This document shows positions 42,612 through 51,404 of a stretch of DNA of 64,000 bases, piece by piece (within the stretch, counting starts at the first letter, position 1; each line of letters begins with the position of its first letter). Both the position numbers and the translations under genes were made by a program. The stretch comes from Promethearchaeota archaeon (lineage in GTDB: Archaea; Asgardarchaeota; Lokiarchaeia; Sigyniarchaeales; SOKP01). The notes beneath the pieces are model-generated. The model ran no database searches, had not been told where the DNA came from, and was given only the letters and a program-made list of their open reading frames with translations. The stretch is taken from contig JAEOUA010000003.1 in NCBI GenBank assembly GCA_016839555.1, positions 248,001-312,000 of the forward strand, given 5' to 3'.

Positions 42612-43700
42612 ATGGATAGCTTCATTTTGCATGCTGATTTAGATGCATTTTTTGCATCGGTTGAAATGCGGGACAATCCAGAATTAAAAAACAAACCAGT
42701 AATTATTGGTGCTGATCCCAAAGATGGAAAGGGTCGTGGAGTTGTATCAACTTGTTCTTATGAAGCAAGAAAATTTGGAATTCATTCTGCGATGCCTATT
42801 TCAAAAGCATATCGTTTATGCCCTCAGGGTATTTATTTACAACCGAATTTTGAAAAATATTCTCAAGCTTCTAAACATGTAATGAGTATCTTATCCTCTT
42901 ATACGGATGAATTTCAACAAGTAGGAATGGATGAAGCATATTTAGATGTCTCTGATATTTGTAAATCTTTTAAGGATGTTGAAGTTTTAGCTAATAGAAT
43001 TAAAGATGATATAAAGACACAAGTGGGAATTACCTGTTCAATAGGAGCATCAATCACAAAATCAATCGCAAAAATAGCTTCAGATGAAAACAAACCTGAT
43101 GGGCTATGCATTGTACCTCCAGATAAAATTAAAACCTTTCTTTCCATGAAAAATATTACTAGAATACCAGGAATTGGGAAAAAAACTAAAATTTTTTTTT
43201 ATAAAAAGGGGATAAACAAAATTGGTGATTTAATTGATTTCCCATTACATAAATTGATGGATTTATTTGGAAAAAGTGGAAAATGGATTTGGAAAGTAAT
43301 AAATGGATTAGATAAACGAAAAGTAAAGGAATTTCATGAAGGAAGAAAATCTATTAGCAAGGAACGCACGTTTTATGAAGATACAAAAAATTTTGAATTA
43401 ATTTTATCAAAAGTAGAAGAAATAAATGAAAAGATTCACACAAAATTGCTTGAGAAAAAGATGAGTTATAAAACAATAGCCCTTAAAATTAGATTTGAGG
43501 ATTTCCAGACCTTTACTCGTTCAAGAACAATAGATTACCCTATTTGTGATAAGGATAAAGCTATCAAGATATTTCTGGATTTATATAAAGAATTCTCAAA
43601 TGTGGATAAAAAAATAAGGTTAATCGGGATTAAATTTTTCAATTTTGAGAGGACCTCTAAAATAAAACAAGAAACAATAATGAAATATATAAATGTATAA
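42612..43700 (+). CDS. dinB: DNA polymerase IV, Y-family
   Basis: LHADLDAFFASVEMRDNPELKNKPVIIG, VVSTCSYEARKFGIHSAMPI, GMDEAYLDVSD, SIGASITKSIAKIASDENKPDG. Confidence 0.96.
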   Translation: MDSFILHADLDAFFASVEMRDNPELKNKPVIIGADPKDGKGRGVVSTCSYEARKFGIHSAMPISKAYRLCPQGIYLQPNFEKYSQASKHVMSILSSYTDEFQQVGMDEAYLDVSDICKSFKDVEVLANRIKDDIKTQVGITCSIGASITKSIAKIASDENKPDGLCIVPPDKIKTFLSMKNITRIPGIGKKTKIFFYKKGINKIGDLIDFPLHKLMDLFGKSGKWIWKVINGLDKRKVKEFHEGRKSISKERTFYEDTKNFELILSKVEEINEKIHTKLLEKKMSYKTIALKIRFEDFQTFTRSRTIDYPICDKDKAIKIFLDLYKEFSNVDKKIRLIGIKFFNFERTSKIKQETIMKYINV

Positions 43701-43776
43701 TCTATTAATGAAGAATTATTAGATCTTTCTAATTAATATGAAAAATTTTTTTCCATTTCAAAAAAATATTTAGGCG

Positions 43777-44391
43777 TTATTTTTGCCACTTTTTTAGAAA
43801 GTTTTGAGCTGCTTTTTTAGTTTTTGGACTATTATTATTTATTTGATTATTCACGAATTTCAAAATCTCTTCTTTATTCTCAGCATCTTTGAAGTATTCA
43901 TCGAAAGATTCAATAATATAACTTTTTATCAACTCTTTTTGCTTTCCACTATGAAGCTTATCTATATTCAATAGCTTCTCAGTAATTATGTTTCTTAAAT
44001 CTATTCTTTTTTTTGCTATCTTCCCCGAATTTTTTGCCACTTGTGCGGGAACAATAGTTTTTTCACTTTTAAATAAACTAAAATACTCATTAAATATTTC
44101 ATCAAATTTTTTATCTGGATCTGAACAAGCTAAATTAGCAATAATATTTATTGCTATATTTTGATGATAAGTATTTGAACTCTTAAGCATTTGGATAAAG
44201 TAGTTGAACTCAGAATATATTACTTCAGGATTTTCTTTACTAATATAATTTAAAACGTAAAATGAATTCTCTCTTATTGTTGATTCTTTATTTAGAATTC
44301 CCTCCAGCAATTCTGAAAGAATTTTTTTATTAGAGATTGCTTTTTTTCCAATTTTTTTGATATCGATATTCTTTTGATTTAATTTAAGCAT
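43777..44391 (-). CDS. HEAT/ARM-like alpha-helical repeat protein
   Basis: Serial helix pairs (RENSFYVLNYISKENPEVI, YHQNIAINIIANLACSDPDKKF) typical of HEAT-like repeats. Confidence 0.55.
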   Translation of the reverse strand: MLKLNQKNIDIKKIGKKAISNKKILSELLEGILNKESTIRENSFYVLNYISKENPEVIYSEFNYFIQMLKSSNTYHQNIAINIIANLACSDPDKKFDEIFNEYFSLFKSEKTIVPAQVAKNSGKIAKKRIDLRNIITEKLLNIDKLHSGKQKELIKSYIIESFDEYFKDAENKEEILKFVNNQINNNSPKTKKAAQNFLKKWQK

Positions 44392-44577
44392 AATTATTAA
44401 TAATTAAGATTAGGTGGTTATACTTTTTTAATAATATTTAAGGTATTTCTATTAAGAAACTAAATGTTGTGTTAATATTAAACCATTTCTAGTCTTGGTT
44501 TTTTTTTAATAGAAAGAAAAAAGCTTATCTATTAATAAAAAAGTTATATTAAAAAAAAGATATAAAAATAGGGATAA

Positions 44578-45036
44578 TTATGGAAGTTTAATTATTTGTT
44601 TTCCCATTACTATATGATAAATCTCATTAAAAAGTTTTGGACCTTCTGCGAGTATTTCATAATCCAATTTTTCAAATAAACCTTGGGCACTTTTTCGAGC
44701 ATTAAGTTTTATATATTGAATGCCTAATCCAATTGAATATTTTTCTATATACTTCAATAAACTTTTTCCAACATTTTGCCCTCTATATTCTTCCTCCACT
44801 GCTAAAAACCTAATCTGTCCTTCATGTTCATTGCATGTATGATAACGAGCGGTTCCTACTATTTTTTCGTTTATTACTGCGATAAAATGATGTACTCCAT
44901 TATCTTTACCATCTTTTTCATCTTTTTCAGATCCTTTCGGTTGGTTCCAGGGTTTTCTTAATACTCTCCACCTAAGATCATACATACTTTCAAATTCTTC
45001 TTCAAGGCAAGGCTGTCGTATAACAATATCTTTCAT
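44578..45036 (-). CDS. GNAT-family N-acetyltransferase
   Basis: QIRFLAVEEEYRGQNVGKSLLKYIEKYSIGLGIQYIKLNARKSAQGLFEKLDYEI. Confidence 0.9.
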   Translation of the reverse strand: MKDIVIRQPCLEEEFESMYDLRWRVLRKPWNQPKGSEKDEKDGKDNGVHHFIAVINEKIVGTARYHTCNEHEGQIRFLAVEEEYRGQNVGKSLLKYIEKYSIGLGIQYIKLNARKSAQGLFEKLDYEILAEGPKLFNEIYHIVMGKQIIKLP

Positions 45037-45219
45037 TTTTAATAAGAAAGTGTTTATTATATATTACTACTCCTTATTTTATTTATTATTTACTATTTCC
45101 TTTAAAAATTGGTAAATTCAGTTTTTTCAATGTTTTCTTCTTATAAGGTTCCAAAAATAAATTATATTTTTTTTTCTTTCATTAAAATTTATTAAAGAAG
45201 AATTAATTTAATTTATCAA

Positions 45220-45993
45220 ATGTTATTATTTGAATTACAAGGAACTGAAGAGCGATTCTTGAATTTTGTGGGATTAATTTATGAATCTGTGATAATTACT
45301 ATCGCAGTATGTCTTTTAATTTTAATTTATCTAAAATATCGTGAAAAACGCCACGAGCTTACCTTGTATTTATTCATAATTTTCATACTTTATAACCTTG
45401 GGATCTTGTTTTCTTGGATGTCAAAACTTTTCGTCGTGTTAAAATTAGATACTGTAGTGGGAGGGTATACGCCATTTGGGTTCATTTTCTACAGAATCAT
45501 GAGCTTCAGAATAAGTGAATTGATGATTTGTATCGCAATTTTTTTATCCTATATTTTGAAGGTAAAACTATTTCACAAGGGATATTATAATACAGTTCAT
45601 AAATACATAGTTATAATCTTTGGTACATTTACTTCGATTTATGTTTTCTTTTTTTATCTCTATGAAGATACCAGTTTTGCTGTGTTATTAGACACAATAG
45701 CATTTTTACTGACCTCTATATTTATGGGAATGGTTTATTTCCCATTTTTTTACCGGTCATTTGAAGCTTATAAAACAGTGAAGGAGAAGCAATATAAGAA
45801 AGCCTTTCTTTCGCTAGGGATTATGTCGATTTGCTATATTCTTATCTTTGTAAACTTTTTTCTCGATAGATTATTAATTTTATTACTAGAAATACCTGGA
45901 TTCACTCCATTTTATTATTTAGCATGGATAGTTGCTATTGTGGCGATAGCAGGCGCATATTTTGGCTATATACGACCAAAAGCAGAAGAATAA
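45220..45993 (+). CDS. Seven-TM-like membrane protein of unknown function
   Basis: About seven hydrophobic helices; immediately upstream of a longin/roadblock-like gene on the same strand. Confidence 0.6.
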   Translation: MLLFELQGTEERFLNFVGLIYESVIITIAVCLLILIYLKYREKRHELTLYLFIIFILYNLGILFSWMSKLFVVLKLDTVVGGYTPFGFIFYRIMSFRISELMICIAIFLSYILKVKLFHKGYYNTVHKYIVIIFGTFTSIYVFFFYLYEDTSFAVLLDTIAFLLTSIFMGMVYFPFFYRSFEAYKTVKEKQYKKAFLSLGIMSICYILIFVNFFLDRLLILLLEIPGFTPFYYLAWIVAIVAIAGAYFGYIRPKAEE

Positions 45994-46116
45994 TAAAATA
46001 ATTTTTAATTTTTTTTTTAATTAAATTTTTAGGGATAGATTATTTTGTTATTCAATATATATATTCATAATTCAACATCGTAGTAAAGTCGCACAGTAGT
46101 TTTTTTTAGTAAAGAT

Positions 46117-46527
46117 ATGGTAAAAGTAATACAAGACATTTGGATATTGGATAAGGCAGGAATAGTGGTATTCCATAGAACATTTGATAAAAATTTAGAT
46201 GTACAGTTGTTCGGCGGATTAATGTCAGCACTTAATTCTTTCGCTGAGAATTTATCCGAAGAGGGACTAACCAGTTTCGAATTATCGCAAAAAAAATTTG
46301 CTATAGTTCAAAAAAATGAATTTTTATTTATAGGAAACGCAAAAAATAAAACAAAAGAAAGGGAAATTTTTAGGGAGTTGGAATCGATCAGTGAAAAATT
46401 CTTTGAATTATATTCTGAGATATTTGAAACCTGGCAAGGAGATATTACATTATTCCAAAATTTTGAGGATGAAATAGAAGACTCCCTTGAGGGTACAATC
46501 GAGCGGTTTAAAAAAGCTTTCTGGTAG
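46117..46527 (+). CDS. Longin/roadblock-like small domain protein
   Basis: IQDIWILDKAGIVVFHRTFDKNLDVQLFGGLMSALNSFAENLSEEGLTSFELSQKKFAIVQKNEFLFIGNA: sensor-type alpha/beta fold pattern common in Asgard archaea. Confidence 0.65.
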   Translation: MVKVIQDIWILDKAGIVVFHRTFDKNLDVQLFGGLMSALNSFAENLSEEGLTSFELSQKKFAIVQKNEFLFIGNAKNKTKEREIFRELESISEKFFELYSEIFETWQGDITLFQNFEDEIEDSLEGTIERFKKAFW

Positions 46528-46571
46528 GTAAAATCAAAATTTTTTTTGCATTAATTTTTTTGCTAAATTAA

Positions 46572-47039
46572 TTATATTTCACCGCAACCTTCACATGTAT
46601 ATTTAAAGAAGTTAGCGTCTCTTACTTTTTCTATTTTTTTAACCTCACCTAACAAATCATTTAAATTAATTGTATTAGAATCTGTTATTGAAAAGAAAAT
46701 CCCAAAAAAACAGAGATCTTTGCTCTTACAAAAGCCTGTTGAAGTTATAATATTATTTACCTTGTTTTTTATAATTTCGAGACATTTATGTAATAATTCT
46801 GGTAATATCACGGGTGTTTCTACTTCTAATAGATAAACAGGTTCTGATTTGGTAGGATATAAGGAGAGATGAACATGATTTTCATGTCCATGTCGCTCTT
46901 CCTCAGGTGAAATTGTTAAAAAATAGTATGGATAATCCTTGACATTTAATTTCTCTGCTACCTTTTCAGGAAGTTTCCATTTTAGTATAGCATCTTTATC
47001 GTATAATTTACCTTGGAAAAATTTAATTATGTTGCTCAT
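46572..47039 (-). CDS. Uncharacterised protein, possibly ACT-like fold with C-terminal CxxC
   Basis: IIKNKVNNIITSTGFCKSKDLCFFGIFFSI...LLGEVKKIEKVRDANFFKYTCEGCGEI. Confidence 0.5.
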   Translation of the reverse strand: MSNIIKFFQGKLYDKDAILKWKLPEKVAEKLNVKDYPYYFLTISPEEERHGHENHVHLSLYPTKSEPVYLLEVETPVILPELLHKCLEIIKNKVNNIITSTGFCKSKDLCFFGIFFSITDSNTINLNDLLGEVKKIEKVRDANFFKYTCEGCGEI

Positions 47040-47180
47040 TGAACAATATAAATTTTTATAGATTAAAAATCTAATTTTTGAAGAAGTTCTATTCTTAAAA
47101 GTGGGAATAAACTATTTTATGATCTTATATTTGTTTAATGCCCTTTAAATTTAAGATTTTTCTCTCAGAAAAGAGATTAT

Positions 47181-47984
47181 TTATTTTTCATTATCCTTAA
47201 TCGGAGGAAATAATCCTGACCCTAATTCTACGATTTGAGATCCTATTTTTAACGGCGCTTGAGTTCCAAATTTCAAACTTTTCTTTATACTATATAGAAA
47301 TTTTGGTGACAAGGAACTTATTTTCTCCATGATCTTTAGAATAAAATCCTCAAACTCGTCATTCTCTACGAGAAAATGAACATATCCCCATTGATACATT
47401 TGCTCTGCGCTGATTCTCTCACCAAAAAATAGCATACGAGTCGCTCTTGCTAATCCAATGTTTCTTGCCATACGTTGAGTACCTCCACCAGCAGGGAAAA
47501 TCCCCCTTAATATTTCAGCAAATCCAAAGGTAGAGCGTTTACTGGCAATGATGATATCACAAACAAGTGAAAGCTCACAGCCTCCACCTAGCGCATATCC
47601 GTCTATGGCACCAATGAGCGGCTTAGGAAATTGTTCTATCATATTAAATCTGTTATGAAAGAGATACATTGCATAAGTCATATGAATTGGAATATTAGGC
47701 TTAATACCGGGTTTAAAAGGGCTAGTTAAATCAGCCCCAGTTGAAAATGAAGGTTTTTTAGTAAAATCTTTTGTTCCTCTTAGCATCACACATTTTATTT
47801 CAGATTTAAGCTCCATAGAATTTAGCGCAACAACAATTTCCTCTAAAGTCTGAACCGTTATTGCATTTAATTTGTCTGGACGATTTAATGAAATTATCGC
47901 ATAATTTCCGGGAATATTTCCACCACTTGATTCCGGAAATTCAATCTTTATATGCTGAAATTGAATTTTTTCCATCAAAAACAA
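47181..47984 (-). CDS. Enoyl-CoA hydratase/isomerase family protein
   Basis: AIISLNRPDKLNAITVQTLEEIV, KPSFSTGADL, PLIGAIDGYALGGGCELSLVCDIIIASKRSTFGFAEILRGIFPAGGGTQRM. Confidence 0.95.
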   Translation of the reverse strand: MFLMEKIQFQHIKIEFPESSGGNIPGNYAIISLNRPDKLNAITVQTLEEIVVALNSMELKSEIKCVMLRGTKDFTKKPSFSTGADLTSPFKPGIKPNIPIHMTYAMYLFHNRFNMIEQFPKPLIGAIDGYALGGGCELSLVCDIIIASKRSTFGFAEILRGIFPAGGGTQRMARNIGLARATRMLFFGERISAEQMYQWGYVHFLVENDEFEDFILKIMEKISSLSPKFLYSIKKSLKFGTQAPLKIGSQIVELGSGLFPPIKDNEK

Positions 47985-48126
47985 TCTCTATTAATCTTCA
48001 AGTTATTAATCTAATTTTTAGAGTGTTATTAAATATAACTATACTAATGTAAATATACATAAAAATATCAGTTATCAAAATTAAGAAAGAATATCAAAAT
48101 ATTATAATAAAAAAAAGGATAAAAAA

Positions 48127-49692
48127 TTAAGATGCTTGGTAGCGTGCATTGCCATTCATGATCTTACCATTTAAAATCATATCATTGGCCTGCATGCCTG
48201 CTAATAATGCCCCAAAAACGCCATGTACAAATTTAGGATTAAATAATCCTTTTATAGGAGTTCTCATCTTTAGACGTGTTCTTCCAAAATTATCCGTATA
48301 TGGAGCCATTCCGTATATCGAACCAGTTGGGGAAGCTGAATAACGTTTATAAGTCGCTGGAGTAGAGACGTCCATCACTAAAATATGTTTCGAAAGTTCG
48401 GGTATCATGTATTTTTCGACTTTATCAATAAAGAATTTCGCCCACTTTTCTTTTCTCTCATTATATTTTTTTCTATCTTTCTTACGTAATTCCTCCCAAT
48501 CACCCAAAGCCATAGGAGTTATCCTAATAGTGAGGTTTGGTCTACCACCTGTGGTAAGGGAGGGACAAATAACACCAACATGGAATATTTGATCACTAAA
48601 TCCTATTTCTCCCCTTTCATATGCATCAAATAATCGATCATACGAGTCTCCTCCAGTGGTTAATACATTATACCCGCAATCTAATCCTAAAGCTTCGAGA
48701 TCGATTTTATCATCAAGTCCTAAACTTACATTCATGGAAGATGTAGACATTTTTACTTCTTCCACTTTTTGTGCATATTTCTTATCTAATCCTCGAATAA
48801 TGTCTAAACCAATCATTTTTTCCATGAGTAGTTTTGTATCGGCGGTATTAATCACATAATCCGAAAAGATTTGTTCTCCTCCTTCTGTTTCAACGCCTTT
48901 TACTTGATCACCCTCAACTAGAATTTTCTTTACTTCCGTTTTTAACATTAATTCTCCTCCCAATTCTTTAAAATGTTCCTCAAGTTTGTTAGAGAATTCA
49001 ATAAAAGGGCCTTTGGTGCGAAAAGTTCCATCCAATAAAGAATTCATAGCTGAGAGAGGTACTATTGCCGCAACGCGTTCGGAAGGTAGCGCAGCAAATT
49101 CAGCAAATACGTTAAATATTTCTTTAACATTGGGTTCTGTAATGTTAAATTGATCGAAATATTCCGCGAATGTTTTACTCCCATTCTTTATAATCTTTGG
49201 ACATGTGAATAAAAGTTTTAAAATATCGACAAATTTAAGCTCCATCTTAAGTTTAAACAATTCTAAATACATCTCTCTCGAATAATCTAAAAATTTCTCA
49301 ATTTGTGAAGCATTACTGGGATATTTTTCCATTAAATAATTCTTAAAAGTTTCCACACCTGAGGGTAATTCTAATAGTTTCACTTCATCTGTATCCGGAT
49401 TTACATGAAAAATTCTCATGTAATAACCCTTAAATTTTTTAAACTCCATATCAATTCCAAGATACTCCAAAATATCCGAGATATTTGGAAGCATTTGGCA
49501 AGTATCAAACCAATAGTCTTCTCGCTCATAAGAAGTAACGAACCCTCCCGTTTTGGGATTCTTCTCAATAATCAGAACAGGATCTTTTTTTACGTCATTA
49601 TTTATTGCCCATGTTATACCAGCACTTAATCCCGAGATTCCACCACCTATAATAATTAAACTCTTCTTATTTGTTTCTGTCATGAATAACAC
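48127..49692 (-). CDS. Phytoene desaturase-like (CrtI/amine-oxidase-fold) FAD oxidoreductase
   Basis: SLIIIGGGISGLSAGITWAIN...VLIIEKNPKTGGFVTSYERE; FDTCQMLPN; PTGSIYGMAPYTDNFGRTRLKMRTPIKGLF. Confidence 0.87.
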   Translation of the reverse strand: MLFMTETNKKSLIIIGGGISGLSAGITWAINNDVKKDPVLIIEKNPKTGGFVTSYEREDYWFDTCQMLPNISDILEYLGIDMEFKKFKGYYMRIFHVNPDTDEVKLLELPSGVETFKNYLMEKYPSNASQIEKFLDYSREMYLELFKLKMELKFVDILKLLFTCPKIIKNGSKTFAEYFDQFNITEPNVKEIFNVFAEFAALPSERVAAIVPLSAMNSLLDGTFRTKGPFIEFSNKLEEHFKELGGELMLKTEVKKILVEGDQVKGVETEGGEQIFSDYVINTADTKLLMEKMIGLDIIRGLDKKYAQKVEEVKMSTSSMNVSLGLDDKIDLEALGLDCGYNVLTTGGDSYDRLFDAYERGEIGFSDQIFHVGVICPSLTTGGRPNLTIRITPMALGDWEELRKKDRKKYNERKEKWAKFFIDKVEKYMIPELSKHILVMDVSTPATYKRYSASPTGSIYGMAPYTDNFGRTRLKMRTPIKGLFNPKFVHGVFGALLAGMQANDMILNGKIMNGNARYQAS

Positions 49693-49865
49693 CTTCCTTT
49701 TTTTAAATATACGATAAAAGAATATATAAAGCTTTACAATTAAAGAAAAAATTATTAATCATATTTCTGAAAATAGGAGGAAAATATTAAGCAATCAAGA
49801 AAGAATAAATAAATTTTCAAAATAAGTTGTTCTTTACAAACTTTATATTGAATAATTCAAATTTA

Positions 49866-50792
49866 TTAAGCTCGTTTTATAACTACTCCTGGCTTTTTCT
49901 TATTCTGTTTTCTATGTTTAATTACGATCTGACCATTCACAAGTACATAAGATATTCCTTCGGGAATTTGATAAGGTTTTTCATAGGTTGCTTTATCGAT
50001 GATTGTATCAGGATTAAATATCACGATATCTGCCCAGTAATTCTCTAAAAGAAGCCCTCTATCTTGCAATCCCAATCTCTGAGCGGGAAAGGAAGTCATT
50101 TTACGAATAGCTTGTTCTAAAGTTAAGAGTTTTTCCTCCCTTACATATTTACCCAGAATTCTCGGATAAGTACCAAAACATCGAGGGTGAAACGCACCAC
50201 TACTGAATGAAACAGGAATGCCAAATGCCCCCGCTTCCATGGCCTCCCTAAGATAGCTTTTCATGCGCTCCATTTCATCCTGTGTAGCATCTCTGTTTGC
50301 TCTTCCTTGACCGCCAGCAAATCTTAGATTTTCATAACCCACTAAGAAAGCAAGATTAGCAGAAGGTCGCTTTTTCTGTAAATATTCTAAATATTCCGTA
50401 AAAGTATGATAAGGATAGTCAAATTGTCCAAGAATTGCGTCAGCTGAGGCCATAATTTTTTTAAATTCTTCTTCTTTACCTTCAGGGATTGGTGCCATAC
50501 CGAGTCCGCACATTCCTACCACATTAGTTGTGATTCCTTGATGAAGAGTAGATTCTAGATTTCTGCTAATTAGCAATATATAATCCGAATGAGAATGAAT
50601 ATCAATAAATCCAGGAGAGACAATCTCATTAGAAGCATCAATTATTTCTCTTGCTGTTCCAACTATTTTTGTCCCGATTTTTACAATTTTTCCCTCATTA
50701 ATTCCTATCTCTCCATAATACCATGGATTTCCTGCTCCATTTATAATCTTACCATTTTTGATTATAAAATCATAATCCATATTTTTTCCCAT
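49866..50792 (-). CDS. N-acyl-D-amino-acid deacylase (D-aminoacylase) family, internally deleted
   Basis: N-term DFIIKNGKIINGAGNPWYYGEIGI...SPGFIDIHSHSDY; C-term HPRCFGTYPRILGKYVREEKLLTLEQAIRKMTSFPAQRLGLQDRGLL; the catalytic middle of the amidohydrolase barrel is missing. Confidence 0.8.
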   Translation of the reverse strand: MGKNMDYDFIIKNGKIINGAGNPWYYGEIGINEGKIVKIGTKIVGTAREIIDASNEIVSPGFIDIHSHSDYILLISRNLESTLHQGITTNVVGMCGLGMAPIPEGKEEEFKKIMASADAILGQFDYPYHTFTEYLEYLQKKRPSANLAFLVGYENLRFAGGQGRANRDATQDEMERMKSYLREAMEAGAFGIPVSFSSGAFHPRCFGTYPRILGKYVREEKLLTLEQAIRKMTSFPAQRLGLQDRGLLLENYWADIVIFNPDTIIDKATYEKPYQIPEGISYVLVNGQIVIKHRKQNKKKPGVVIKRA

Positions 50793-50934
50793 TTATTATT
50801 TACACTTTAAAATTAAAATTAACTACTTTAATATACCTAATGATAATAATAAATGAAGTAGAATTAGCTTAAAAATTATATAAAAAATATTAATAATCCT
50901 AATCCCATTTTATAATTCAAAAATTTAATATTTA

Positions 50935-51330
50935 TTGTCAAAAGTAAATACTTTATCAGAAAAGGAGTATAGAAAAATGGAACCTATAGGAATAGTATTT
51001 TTATTTAATATGAAAGAAGGGACACCTCAAGATGTGTCAAAAAAGTTTAGTGATTATTTTTCAAGTGTAACCGAAAATCTTGTACGGCAAGGGCTTCTTG
51101 AATTAGTAAAGTTAAAAGAGATTATGGATGAAAATAAAATCTTTTGGGGAGGAATCAAGAAAGATTTTGAGAAGGTTCTTCAAAATAATGAAATGATTGG
51201 AGATTTGGCATGGCAAGTATTTAAAAATCACACAAACATCGAACCATCGGAGGATGTAAAATGCTTGATATATGATGGTGAAAAAGCACCATGGAATTTT
51301 ACATTAATGGTATGTGTTTTATATAAATAG
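50935..51330 (+). CDS. Hypothetical protein
   Basis: 131 aa ORF with coding-like composition; TTG start; no family recognised. Confidence 0.5.
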   Translation: MSKVNTLSEKEYRKMEPIGIVFLFNMKEGTPQDVSKKFSDYFSSVTENLVRQGLLELVKLKEIMDENKIFWGGIKKDFEKVLQNNEMIGDLAWQVFKNHTNIEPSEDVKCLIYDGEKAPWNFTLMVCVLYK

Positions 51331-51404
51331 GTATATTTTTAGAGAAAAAAAATTTTTTAATTAATAATTCTTTAAAATTTTTTTCTAAGTAATTAAGTAG
51401 GAAA

